This document shows, piece after piece, positions 22,863-35,306 of a stretch of 64,000 nucleotides of DNA. The first letter of the stretch is position 1. Each line of letters begins with the position of its first letter. The notes under the pieces were generated by a model. It searched no databases and had not been told where the DNA came from. It saw only the letters and a program-made list of their open reading frames with translations. Source of the stretch: Zarea fungicola (taxonomy: Eukaryota > Ascomycota > Sordariomycetes > Hypocreales > Cordycipitaceae); NCBI GenBank assembly GCA_900169235.1, contig FWCC01000089.1, forward strand, positions 1 through 64,000. The letters run 5' to 3'. The position numbers and the translations under genes were made by a program.

Positions 22863-24277
22863 CAAACGTCCCTTTCTTCGCTCTGGAGGCAGATGAAGTT
22901 CAAACAATCGAAAACAGTCGAGGAAATATGCGACTACCCCATGGCAATTTTCGGAATCGGCATAACTAAGGCTCGAGGTGCAACAAATATTAAGATTTCC
23001 CGACAGTGTACCAGCCCAAAAGGCCAAACGGTCACCTATAGTATCGTGGCAAAACATTGGTGTAGCGAGATTCCGGAACATTTATCAAATGGCATTGACT
23101 TTGCGAGCGAGGCTGGCCTACATCTGTTTGTGGGACTGTAGCATACATGGCATCATCGCCCTCGACACTTCCCTTGTCCCTTGAAATGGGACCGAATGCC
23201 ATAAATAATACCCGGCCGACCAGTATGGTGCAGAGTGTGCTTGGTACGTTGATTGAGAACTCCATTAATTATATCAGTCTCAATTCCCATGGTAACTATT
23301 CCCTGGGCTTTGAAGCTGTGTCAGTGGCCGAAGCAATCAATCGACGATCATGTCGCTGATTGAGAGACCATGTAAAATCTACACTCAAAAGATTGGTGTT
23401 TCTGTGCAACATGCTGTTCCATTGACTGGCTGGACAAGGCAAAACTGGACAGCAACAAGAAGCCTGGCAATTTCGAATCATGGCGGAGTGGATGACGGCA
23501 CGGCTGGTAGATGCCGGATAAAATTACATCATATCAGCACAAAAAAGTAGCCTAGTTCAGGGGAAACGAAGAAAGGCGAGACACTGCATAGCCACAAGGA
23601 GTATTTGGAAACATAACTGGTGCACTGGCGGGACAGAAGCGCTGGCGAGACGAGGTCTGCACCAGCCACGATTTGACGCGCAAGCTTCTGTAGTGTTTAT
23701 TGTGGATGCATGTTTTAGTCGCCAGGTTTAGCCGGACAAGGGAATAGATTGGCTTTGAAGCTCCAATGATCTTCAGGCGGTCCTTTGCACCATTGAGCAA
23801 AGACTGGAGAAAGAACTAGGGAAAATGGGTTCGACCTCCCATTCCACTGAAATTCGGCCGATCAGCGGCAATGTGACAACTTGACAGGCGAAGGGAATAT
23901 GTCCAAGAACGGGAAAGGGAAAAAACGCAAACAGATCCGCAACACAGGGGCAGAGTGCTGAGAAAGCTGTTGCCTTGTTGACACGAGAAAGTGCTGACGA
24001 ACAAATATGCACAAGAGCCAAGAATCTGGGGCCGGGCAGGGAAGTGGGCAAAACAATAAACCAGAACGGCTCTTCTCGTATAATGAGATTGCTATTGTGG
24101 CCCTGTCATGTTCCTGCATACACGTGCGGGCAAGGGCTTCCAGACGCGAGAATCAGGAAGGACTCTTAGTAGCATACCCCGCATGGCAAAGGACGGAAGC
24201 CACGACATTAGGTCCACAGAGGCATACGAATACTTGCAGATATCACTTATTGGATGTGGATACTGGAGGGAACTGCG

Positions 24278-24314
24278 GTGCCAAGCCAGCAGTGCCAAGC
24301 CAGCAGTGCCAAGG
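24278..24314 (+). repeat. 14-bp tandem repeat
   Basis: GTGCCAAGCCAGCA occurs twice in direct succession and is followed by a partial third copy (GTGCCAAGG). Lies in the gene-free stretch; no function inferred. Confidence 0.8.
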
Positions 24315-26453
24315 GGCTTAATTGTAGGTAGCCAAGTAGCCAAGGGCAAGACTGTGGGACGTCTTGTGTGCTTGTGTGCTGGTCATCGTGTGGTCATAGG
24401 CTGCTCTGTGTTTTTTGCGCCTTTGCTACAAGAGCGGAGTATGCGCGAGGGACTCATAACACGGCTTTCCGATGGAGTAGCGGTGTTGGGATGAGTGGAT
24501 GTACCGGCAGGGAGGCCACAGTCTGTCTGGGGAAGCGCTATAGCGGAGTCGTAGGATGCCAAATGTGTTTCCACGCCTTACCAAAATGAAATGGTCAATA
24601 ATACATATGTGGCACAAGGCAATGCCCGACAAGTACGTAATGCTAGTTTTAACTAGTGTTTGGTTGTGAGCAAATCCGTGCCCAACTTGCCAGCCATCAT
24701 TAGAAGGCGTTTTAAATCTCGTTGGGCCAGAACAGGGCAATAACCTGGCACCTGGTTACAAGTAGCGTCGCACATTGCATCTAGTCAACGCTCGTCGTGC
24801 CGTCGTACTGCGTAGATGGCGGGCTATTTACTTAATGCTTTTTATTAGCGCCAGTAACTAGCTGCAACACGTTTCCGACACTATTACTATAACCCAACCA
24901 GTTGACGGATGCTTCTCATGAATGTAACCAGGCGCCAAGAAGGGCCGGATTGGCAGCGGGCTGGGTCATTTACAGCGGCTGCATGGACATTATGCGGTGA
25001 AGAAGTACTTTGAGGTGTGAGCTGCTTACTTATGACGATTGATGGCTAAAGATAATGCGAGCTTTGTATCGGAGCTCTCAATATCGCTATCTATCTGCTA
25101 TGGACTGTTGGCAACTCCAACTTTGTCTCTTTCAATTACTTACTCAATATACTTTTTTTTTTTTTTTAATACAGACCTTCTTTGGTCGATCTATTGCCAC
25201 TGGCGCCGCCGCCTAACTTTTGAGCACTTTTTTTTTTCTGTGGGCACTGCCATTTGCGATTCAATTCTGCAAAAGGTGACGGTTTGATACCCAAACCGGC
25301 CAAGCCAGCCATCGACTGCCAAAAACCGTCAGTGACGTGCTACATTTTGCTAAGAAAAATCTAGCCGAGAAGCGAAATATTGTTTGCGGGATAAACTCTG
25401 CCAGCATTGTTTTCTCCTAGCATCGGCAACAAATTCTATTTCATACAACTTTCAGGTTTGTCGAGATCGTTTGAGTTTATCTTCCTCTTTAGCGCAAATC
25501 TCACAAACTGCAGCACGCTACATCTATCTGCGTTGCTACATCTTGTATGTTTCCGGCGGCAGTACCGAAGCTGAGAGCGGTGAAAAATATTGCATTGGAA
25601 AAACCTTGAAGGTAGGAAAGGAACCCATTGCAGTGAAGCCCGCGATACTCGTGCTGGAAGTCGCAGAGCAGATACCTTTTCCTTTTCCCCTTCATGTCGA
25701 AAAAGAGCAGCAACGATTCATTCAGCTCGTCTGGCGGCCATGGTCTTGAAGCCTTCCGTCATCGTTGCTGTTATTAGCGCCTGTCTTACATGGCTAGTGT
25801 CCAACAACGCTCCAGTGCACACCCACCGCACACAGCTCATATAATTACAAGGAACTAACACTGGAGAGACAGCAAAAGAAAAATATACCAAAAATAAGAA
25901 AACGAGCTAGGAAACCTCGTGGCTATTATTTCCCCCGGATACTCTGATGCCGGAGCTTTTCTGACCAGCCTGCCCAGCTTGAACGCCAGCATTGACCAGG
26001 CCAGCAAAGCCCGCTAGTTACTCTTTACCAACCCGCGATTACTTGATTACTCGTATCCAACGTGGGCAAGAAGGGCATACGCAACTGCCAAGGATACGCT
26101 GAGAATTGCCCATACCTTTTATTAGTATACGAATCTCCGCCCATCCCGGCGGCTCCGCCGAACTATTAGTTGGCGCTACGTCCCGTATCCATTGGCCACT
26201 CACTTATCAACCAGCCACAACCCGACTTTCTCGTCTGTTGTCCAGATTCATTTTTTTTTTTCGGAATCATTTCCCCAATTCCCCTTTCCTTCTCTTCCGG
26301 AGAGAAAGAAAAGAGAGAGACGGACAGAGCAGGGAAGTACTTGAAAGACGAAGAAGCGAAAAGAGAGGAAAAACAGCAAGGAAACGAAGGAGACGATTGG
26401 TTCGGAGAATAACAAACGGCGCACATACCGGCCGGACCACCGAGTACGCAGCC

Positions 26454-29400
26454 ATGGGGAGCCGCAACAGAGGTACGTATTTGGTGCATTTTCACATTCC
26501 AGTTCCGAAGCACAATTTTACGGATGCAAGCCATTGCAAGCCATGCCAACTCTTGGCCAGACCACCCGCCGGTGTGTCGGACAATGTGAAGCTGCGTGAG
26601 CAGTTGTTACTGGCAATATAGATGTCGGTGTCGCTTCATAGAAAGCTAGCAGCGGGTATGGCTGCCTTGCTCTGGGCGGCGCGACCACTTCAAGATGGAT
26701 TATTAGTGTGCTCGCATCTGCTGGAGTCACCGCAGAAGCAAGTACAGTGGGCACCTTCGCCCACTGTAGCACCGACGACACTAACATTGCACTGCTGCTG
26801 CGTCTTCGTGCCGCAGCAAGACAGCCAAGCTGAGCCCTGTCTAGTGTCAGGCCACTCTGAGCCCTGTCTATTGGTGTGCTGTGTAGTGCTGCTACGCTTT
26901 GTTGTGAGCACTGCCAGCTCCTCCCCATTCAGCGCATTTCTCTCCCCCACACTGCCCGCTACGGCCCCTAAAACTTAATGCCTCCCGGCCACCGCAACAC
27001 AACCACCCCCCTCCACCTCTCCTGCTCTCGACTTGACTGGGCCACTCCCTCCCTCCCAACGCTACAGACTGCCAGAGCACGAGCACCACCATCCATCCAT
27101 TGTCGTCATCACCAGACCTCCCCGGGACGGACAGACACGAGACACACTCACTTCCCCATCTTTTGCGCACGCTCTCGCTCCATTGCTTCCACATCCTCTC
27201 GATTCCTATTCCTATCCTCGCAATACTGACCTGGCTCTTCCCGGCCTATCCAGTCCGCTCCTTTGTCTCGCAGTTCTCTTCAGGAACCAAGAGCCCGCCC
27301 ACGCCTGCAGCATCGCCTACCGCCACATCGCCCATCGCCTCGCCCTCCGCAAACGACCACTTTCCAGATCATCGAATCGGCCTCAACCCTCCTCCGACGC
27401 CGCCTTCCTATCCGGAGCATGGAACAGTAGAAGGTTCTGCTACGCCCGACAGTCCACCACACAAGCGCCAGCGCAGCAACTCCAGACCATTGTCAATCAA
27501 CGCATACCAACCGCCTCTGATGGACATCACCGAAGATACCATCCCGGAGCTACAGCCCGTTTTTTCATTCCTCAACTCACACTCCAACAAGCTTTACCAA
27601 GAAGGCTACTTCCTCAAGCTCGACGACCAAAATACACGTATGTCTTATTTCCCCAATCATTATTTTCCCTTTGTACTGGCCGGCCGGGACATGCCGCCAC
27701 TTTTCATCTATCCATGCCCATTGAAGAAACACCCCCACTATACTCGCGCCTCCCATAGCGCGAGCCGAAATTCACGCCAAATGCAACACAGCCCACTAAC
27801 ATTTATTGTAAAGAGGGCAAGCCCAATGCCGACCGAACGTGGACAGAGTGTTTCGCCCAGCTCGTTGGGACTGTCCTGTCCCTGTGGGATGCCGCCGAGC
27901 TCGATGCCGCCGGCGAGGATGGCGAGGTTCTACCAAAGTTCATCAACCTCACTGATGCATCCATCAAAATGGTATGTTCTATGCGCCGTCGCCATCAAGT
28001 GCCTCCAAGCCTCATTCAAATAGAACAAGTCTTAGCTGGCCTCGCGATCTGCGAGCGATATACCCTCACCAAGGACAGACTAACTCATAATTATTTTTTA
28101 CTGTAGATAGAATCGCTGCCTACCCGCTCCAAGGACGAGCAACCCCTACAGAATATCCTGAGCATATCTACTGCTGGTCGCAACCGGTACCTCCTCCACT
28201 TCAACTCTCACCATTCTTTAGTGCAGTGGACCGCCGGCATACGCCTCGCAATGTACGAGCATTCTACGCTGCAGGAAGCCTACACTGGTGCCCTCATTGC
28301 TGGCAAGGGCAAGACACTCAACAACATCAATGTCATTCTTGAGCGAGCCCGTTTGCCTACCGAGTCCTGGGTCCGAGTCCGTTTTGGTGCCGGTGTTCCT
28401 TGGAGGCGCTGCTGGTGTGTCATTTCACCACCAGATGAAAAAGAATACGCCAAGCACCAGAAAGAGCTCAAGAAGCGCTCTGCCTATGACAGATCGGCTG
28501 TCCCAGCCCTCAAGGGTGATATCAAGTTCTATGACCAGCGAAAAGAGGGCAAGAAGCAAAAGAAACTGCAACCTATTGCCTCCATCAACGACGCTTATGC
28601 CGCATACGCCATTTACCCCCAGGCCAAGTCGCTTGTCGATGCCTCTACCCTTATCAAGATTGAGGGTAATGTCTCAATTCACACAGATCCTCCCTCTTCG
28701 ACAGAGGGCTTCGTCTTTGTCATGCCTGAACTCCACCCCATGGTTACAGGGTTCGAAATGTTGCTGCGTAATCTCTTCCCAACTTGGGATACTTTCGGTC
28801 TCTATGGTCGTCCCGGCCGACTAGTAGCTAGTGTCCTCGATCAGCGATCTCTGATGTTTGCTATGCCCAAGCACAAGCGCTACGGCTACCTAGAGATACT
28901 GGATGTTGCCAGCCTCATCAATGAGCAGGGCAGTTCAAGTTGGAGTGAGCGTGAATGGCGCAAGCGTCTCAAGGAAATCACCGGTACTCGCATGAACGCC
29001 ATTGAAGAAGGCGGACCTCGGACTGGTCGCAATAGTGCTAGCAGTCCCATGGGCGGCGCCAGGGCCAGGGTTGGCTTCGCGGACGACCAAGTGTCTGCCA
29101 GGTCATCGCGCTCGTTCTCCCTCAATGGCGGCCAGAGAACCGACTCAGCCCCTCCAGACGGCCAAGGAAACTGGCAACAGCCAAGTCCAGTACGTTTTCC
29201 CGTAACTATATTCAAACCACTCTGCAAAAGCTAATATCACGTGTGCCAGGATCCCAATGGCCGATCGTACCAGGGCGGCCAAGGCGGCGCTGGCGGCCCC
29301 GGCGGGCTGATGCCTAACAGACCCTACCCCCAAGAGCTCGCTGGCCCCGATGATGGCCGTCCAATTACTCCCCAGATGATGCGCAACATGAACACCCCGG

Positions 29401-30281
29401 AACCTGTATCACGCCCACCTGCTTTCAGCCATAGTCCTCAAGATCGAAATGTCAACAAAGCTTATCATTCGCCGGAAATGCGTCGGGCTAATAGCCGACT
29501 TTCCAGTACCACATTGGCTCAAATGCAAGAAGCAAGGAACAACTCGTTTACCAACGAATTGGATGGACAACCAATGCAGGGCGGCAACGGGCCCCCACCA
29601 CCCATGCACGGTCAGGCAATGGGTGGACCAGGTCCTCAGTTTCGTCAGGGGAATTCGCCTCTGGCTCTCAACGTACCTAATAACCAAAACCGTTCCCGAT
29701 CTCCATACGGACCTCCTAGCCCTGGCCTTGGCCCTGGTGGCCGTCCGCCGACTGCTGAAGGACGCCGCTCTCCATATCCTCCTGGTCAAGGGGTACCATA
29801 TGGAGCCGGACCTGGGCCTGGGCCTGGTCAGGGTCAAGGTCGCGGTCGACCACCGCCGGGTAATGAAAACTATAGACCCGGACCTGGAGGACCTGGCGGA
29901 CCTGGCGGACCGGGACCTCGTGGTCCAGTAGGACCCCCAGGCGCTGGCCCGCAGCAGTGGAAACAAATGCCTATGCGTGGACCGCCTCCTAACCGCGGTC
30001 CAGCGTCTACTGATGAGATTATCGATGCGTATGCAAGTGATATGCGCGGTCCTATTGGTCCTCCTGGACCCGGAGCTCCTCGGCCACCAGTTCATGGCGG
30101 CCCACCAGGAGGCACTTACGGACCGAACCCTGGGCGTCCATACACACCAAACGGTGGTCAGGGACCCCAGAGCGGACCGGCGCCAAACAGCTTCTCGCGG
30201 CCAATGCGAACACCACCTGCTGATGGCCAACGTCCTATGCAGCCCCAACAGCAGCAGCCATACCAGGGCCAAGCCTTTTAA
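26454..30281 (+). CDS. CAF120: PH-domain protein of the CAF120/Skg3 family
   Basis: Fungal pleckstrin-homology protein related to yeast Caf120 (CCR4-NOT associated) and Skg3 (bud neck). Proposed exons are 26454-26472, 27254-27637, 27814-27971, 28107-29189 and 29250-30281 (891 residues, in phase). The core starts at MDITEDTIPELQPVF. A split PH region contains KLYQEGYFLKLDDQNT, RTWTECFAQLVGTVLSLWDA and RNRYLLHFNSHHSLVQWTAG. A second conserved block reads GAGVPWRRCWCVISPP and GDIKFYDQRKEGKKQKKLQP. The last 350 residues are Pro/Gly/Gln-rich, with a collagen-like GPGGPGGPGGPGPRGP section. The first exon is inferred: MGSRNR followed by an excellent GTACGT donor, joined across 781 nt to VRSFVSQFSSGTKSP. 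If that is wrong, the next in-frame ATG is MDITED near 27520. Confidence 0.8.
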
Positions 30282-31570
30282 GATTGCTCCCAAACGAATT
30301 CCTGTGAAGCCTACTAAAACAGGCCGATTTCTGTATTCAAACTGAACAAGCAGACTTTGCTGTCTTGTTCACTTTGGGCATAAGCCCCCCTACTTTGAAT
30401 GATTTACCCCAAGGGGCACTGTTTGCATACAATGGCGTCGTTGCAGTCAGGACTCTCTTTTCTGTATTTTTTTTTGTTTTGTTTTGTTGGTTGGGCGAGA
30501 ATCATCTCACGCTTGGGTATAGAGGAAGACAGGCTCGTATATTTCGGCAGGACGCATGGATGGCGGGTTTCGTGCCATTTCTCATTTTGAAATACCGGCG
30601 GGAAAGAAATACCAGAAAGTACACTTACTCGTCGTCGTCGTGGCAAAAAAAAAAGGTGTATGCCACAGATGAATCTGAGGACTATAGAAATATTTGTTCT
30701 TTCATTTGTTTGTAGGAGGCGCGGCTCGTCTTGTTCTTGATTCAATCTTATGCATGCGGCAGTGGTATTTTCCCTGCAGTACTGGACTTTTGTTTTATTT
30801 GTTATCATGGGATCAGTAGAGCTGTGCAAGGCACCGTGCAAATTTCATATCTACTTACAGGAAGGAACTTGACTGTATGAGCCACTATGCTGTGCTATGA
30901 TGCCTTTGATAATTTTGCTTTTTGCGACAATGTACTGGTAATCAGGTGACGTGAAGGCGCTGGAGATCGTTGGCTATGTCAGGGTGGCTAATGATAATTA
31001 ACACCAATGAAACGGCCGACAAAAGATCTATAATGCTTGCACTTTTCACTCCGGTTTTTATCGATTTCCCCGGGTTAGCAGTAGTTGTGTAATTTGGTTA
31101 CAGACTACCTTTACACGTTCGAGACTCGCCACCGACCCTCTGCACGCGCCGTCCCGCTGCAGTCATGACGGAACCCCGCCATATCTTTTAGCCACCCACC
31201 GCAACTAGGTACCTATCCCCCAGCTTCTCTGCCATCCACAGCCAGTCAATCTTTTGCTCAACAACCTCCTCGAAACCATCTGCACTGCATTTGACTGGTG
31301 ATAAATTTTCTGTTGTTAATTATTGTTCCACAATAAATCCTTACTCTTTCTGGCTTAGCTATGGAATATTGACCGCTATACCCAACCCATTATTGGCTTT
31401 GCAATTTCCTGGGGCGAGCCTCTGCCTCTGTCCGTCGCTGTTGCTTTCTCCCTTTCCTGAGTGTCCAGTTGCCGACATAGACTCTGGTTGCTTCGCTGCG
31501 CAGGACCCTCAACAACTCTCACTTCTGATACAGCCGTAGCTTCTGCAAACGTTAGTATAGAACGGGCCAG
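30282..31570. other. Intergenic region, CAF120-like 3' flank and kinase promoter
   Basis: 1.3 kb between two plus-strand genes. The upstream half is AT/T-rich, as expected for 3' flank. The half before the kinase is C/T-rich and contains a TAGGTACCTA palindrome at 31206. No gene recognised. Confidence 0.5.
31206..31215. promoter_or_regulatory. TAGGTACCTA palindrome
   Basis: Perfect 10-bp palindrome 356 bp upstream of the checkpoint kinase start, identical to the one upstream of TVP23. Possible factor site; unproven. Confidence 0.35.
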
Positions 31571-34500
31571 ATGGAGGGCGAGGAGCCGACCCAAGGTAAG
31601 CAGTGTGTAGCGCTTTTCCAACGCTGGCGACGGCGCTCTCTGTCTGTTGCTTTCTCTCGTACCATAATCTATGCGCTAACCAATTTGAATTGTTCTGCAG
31701 CGACTCAAAATGTCCTTGACCCTCGCCGTGTGGGCAAGCAAAACTCAGGCTTCTCCGACGAAGATATATCCGACATAATATGCATCCTCTACCCTCACTC
31801 CGACTCGGCCCGCCAGGAGGTCCAGCGCCTCGTGCGGGAAAACTCGCCGTTTATCATAGGAAAGGGTGAAGCGGACGGAGTCGAACCAAACTATGATCTA
31901 GAAGACCGTGCCAGTCAGTTTGACTCAACCAGCTTTACACCAGGCAACCATGCAATCATGCTCAGGCTTTCTACTCCACCCAAGAACCCCTCTGCCGGCT
32001 TCGCCTTTGGTCGCAACCCAGGCCGTTGTGACGTTGTCTTTGTCAACGACCCGCTGCGCCGCGTCAGCAACATTCATTTTCGCATATACGTCAACGAGTT
32101 TGGCAACGTCATGGTCGAAGACCAGTCCACAAACGGTACATTTGTGGACAGGAAGCTGCTCTCGGCGCGGGCCAAGCCTGGCCCTCACCAGGCCAGCCGC
32201 TGGGTCCTAATGTCCGGATCGGTAATCAACATCTTCCTTCATGACGAAGTCCGCGACTTGACTTTTCGGGTGCGGATTCCGAGACGTGATGGGCCCTACG
32301 AGCAGGTGTATCAGCAAAAGGTCCTCGACTACTTCACACGCAACAACTTGCCCCTCGAAGGAGGTGCCCCGCCTGTTAACCCGCCACCTGCGGAGGGTCA
32401 GCCTCTCGATCTGTTTAGGACTGCTGGACAGCCCTTGGCAGCGAGACAGCAGGGGCGGGGGCAGATGCCGGCACCCGTCGTGCAGAAGCTGGCTAAGCAG
32501 ACCAGCACGCGCGAGTGGACTGGTTCTGGCAAATATAACAAAGTCCGCGCAGTGGGAAAAGGAGCCTTTGCTGTCGTGTACAAGGTAACGGCGAAATATG
32601 ATGGCCGCCCTTATGCAGCAAAAGAGCTCGAGAAGCGTCACTTTGTAAAGAATGGTGTACTGGATCAGAAGGTTGAGAACGAAATGCGCATCATGCAAAG
32701 ACTGAACCATGTACGTTGCGCAATCCCATACACCTAGTATCGGGGACCAGACAAGCCAGAAAAATGTGTTGCTAATACCCTTGCAGCCTAACATTGTGCG
32801 ATACATTGAAAATTTCGACTGGGATGAGCGCTTGTTCATCATCATCATGGAGTTTGTGTCTCAAGGCGATTTGGGAAAGCTCATCGTTGAAAATGGACCA
32901 CTTGCCGAACGAGTTACGCAAGTCCTAGCTGTGCAACTTCTGAGTGCTTTGCGGTACTTGCACAACTTCAACATTACCCACCGCGATATTAAGCCTGATA
33001 ATATTCTCATCAACTCACTGGATCCGTTGGAGGTCAAACTCACGGATTTTGGACTCTCGAAAATGATTGACAGCGAACAGACCTTCCTGCGGACTTTCTG
33101 TGGAACGCTGCTTTACTGTGCTCCTGAAGTTTACACCGAGTATCTCGAGTACGATGAAAATGGCTATCGTACACGGGGTCGGCCCTCGAGGCGCGTACCG
33201 GGACAGCGTTACAGCCACGCTATTGACATATGGTCGCTTGGCGGTGTTTTGTTTTATTGTCTTACAGGAGGTGCTCCATACCCTGCAAAATCTGTCACCA
33301 GCCCGTCTGAGCTGTTGCATCGAATAATGACTACTCAGCTTAATATCGGCCCCTTGCAGAGACACAACGTTTCCACTGCTGGTATTGACTTTATTCGTCG
33401 TATGCTTACACGCAAACCCGAGAGTCGTGCCACCATCGATGAGCTGCAAAACCACCCTTGGCTCACAGACTGGGCAGAAACAATCCAAGCTTCCCAGTCT
33501 TTCGATGAAGTCACAGATGATGAAGAGTTTCCGAGCCAGCACTCTCAATATTCCCAGGGACGATATGAAGATGATCGGGTTAGTGACTCCATGGATGAGG
33601 ACTCAGATCAAGAAAATCGCACCATCATTCCTGGGCGCCAGCCCCCGCGATTATTTGGAGAGGTCGGTGTCTCAGCTATCGGAAGTTCTGGTGCTATTCC
33701 AGAAGAGTATCTCAACTTACCAGCTGAAAATAGCAGCGCAGTTAATAGCGTGTCTGATGCCAGTATTGATGAGGCCTATAATTCAGGAGAATCACTATCT
33801 GACAAGAATACCGAGGGAATTGAAAACAATCAACCCACAATCTCTTTATTCCCAAACCAGTCGATGGACCAGTTACAAAGTCTTGTGGAGAACGTTGCGT
33901 CCCAAAGTCTTGGCGGCGATGATAAGGAAATCAAGAAATCATCATCATCTCCTCGCCGATCCATAACCTCATTTGACTTGAATACTAGCAAACGGAAACC
34001 TCCATCTGCTGAGACGAGCGACGAGTTCGACGAGAACATGCCACCCGGCAAACCGATCATCAAGCGACTTCGGTCAGATGGCCACGTGGATGCCCTCGTA
34101 ACTGATGAGATGATTGAGGAGTACCGACTGCTAGCCAGCGTACCGCCAATCAATACCTCGAGGACTGTTCGATCAGGAGACTCTCCTGTGATGAAGGCCC
34201 AGTACTGGACAGAGTCTTTTTCCACCTGGCATCTTGATTACCCCGAAATGACAGAGCTTCAACTAGCGAAGTTCAACGAGGCTGCGAGCCAGAGAGGTGA
34301 GGTATTCCGACCAGACGTCACCCCGCTGTGGGAACTTGCTATGAAGTACTTTCCGCCAACACCAAGACCCAACTCCCAAGTACCAGCGCCTGGCAGCCCG
34401 ACATTGTCTGCATTTGACAGCTTACGCCGAGTTGCCGAACATCCAGGTACTGGCGGAGTAAGTACTCCCGAAGAGTCCCAAGAAGCGCAGGTGTTCTCAC

Positions 34501-35306
34501 AACGCGTTGTTCCGATTTCTACGTCAGAACTGGCTGCTATGATTTACAGCCATTCGACATCTTGCATCAAGGACATTTCGATTCAAATCACGGAGCCTCT
34601 TGTATCATTCGGAAGGGGGCCCGAAAATACCAAGGTATACGAACACAAAACTGTGACCAAGGTCCCGAAGTACGCCTTTAAGGTTCTACTCTGGAAAGAA
34701 GGATATGACCCTGGTAAATATGGCCTGCCGTGGAAGGAGTCGGAAATCAGCAGTGAGGATCAAAACGACTTCTTTTTCTGGATTTCGACCAAGGCGACGA
34801 ATGGCATTCGCATCAATGGCAAACAGCTCCGTTCCTCTAGCTTCAAAAGCCCGCATGACCCGTCGGAGAACTGGACTCGCCTCTATGATGGAGACTCGAT
34901 TGTCATTTGGAACGACGGATCTGGTTCCAATAGCGAGGGAAGCGAGACGAAGCTATCCTTTCACTGCACCTGGGGCGGGTCCTCCCATCCACGCTGCTCT
35001 GAAGTGCAGAGCTTGGAGCTAGCCCCCACAACCATTGTGCAAAAGCTCAACGCGGGCTGCCAACGCTTTGAGATCCAACGGCCCAAGAACAGGATGCGGC
35101 GCAAAGATGAGGCCGATACCACGGAGAGAAAGCAGAATGTGGAGAGGGAGCGCCAGCGCAACGTCTTGTTTGAGGTGAAGCGACAAGAGGCGATTAGCTA
35201 CCTGGCGTTGAAGCAGCCACTTCCGTCCAGACGGCACTCATCAGTGACGGCCACCAGGAACAAGCTACTTAGCTCAGACAGCACTTCTAGATTCCCGAGG
35301 CGATAA
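31571..35306 (+). CDS. RAD53: Checkpoint kinase RAD53/CHK2 type with two FHA domains
   Basis: DNA-damage and replication checkpoint effector kinase, activated downstream of ATR/ATM (Mec1/Tel1) kinases through phospho-threonine recognition. Exons 31571-31595, 31701-32710 and 32787-35306 give 1184 residues. The N terminus EEPTQATQNVLD contains two TQ sites like the yeast Rad53 cluster. FHA1 at about 93-190 shows FGRNPGRCDV, SNIHFRIY and STNGTFVD. The kinase domain at about 285-570 has GKGAFAVV, AAKELEK, HRDIKPDN (about 409), DFGLSK, activation loop TFLRTFCGTLLYCAPE and DIWSLGGVLFYCL. A Ser/Asp-rich linker is followed by FHA2 at about 940-1065 (SFGRGPENTK, TNGIRINGK). The C terminus is basic and coiled-coil-like. 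The FHA-kinase-FHA order is specific to the Rad53 lineage rather than single-FHA CHK2. Confidence 0.93.

Larger units (their letters stand above)
22229..26453. other. 4.2-kb stretch without a supported gene
   Basis: The longest gap in the window, between divergent PTC7 and CAF120-like genes. A perfect CRE palindrome TGACGTCA lies at 22855-22862, a 14-bp tandem repeat at 24278-24305, and poly-T runs near 25150 and 25230. Two tiny plus-strand frames at 25695-25840 begin plausibly (MSKKSSNDSF; MVLKPSVIVAVISACLTWLV) but stop within 35 codons, and I find no splice continuation. Long leaders or a non-coding transcript are possible. Confidence 0.45.

Noticed and set aside
22854..23141. 95-codon plus-strand frame starting MTSQTSLSSLWRQM
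   Set aside because: No family signal or splice continuation; it begins within a CRE-like palindrome and looks like a chance frame.
25695..25844. Two overlapping short frames, one with a signal-peptide-like start (MVLKPSVIVAVIS)
   Set aside because: Both stop within 35 codons and I could not find a donor and acceptor that extend either.
29409..30293. 294-codon minus-strand frame rich in Arg, Ser and Trp
   Set aside because: Antisense reading of the Gly/Pro-rich tail of the CAF120-type gene; composition is that of a complementary shadow.
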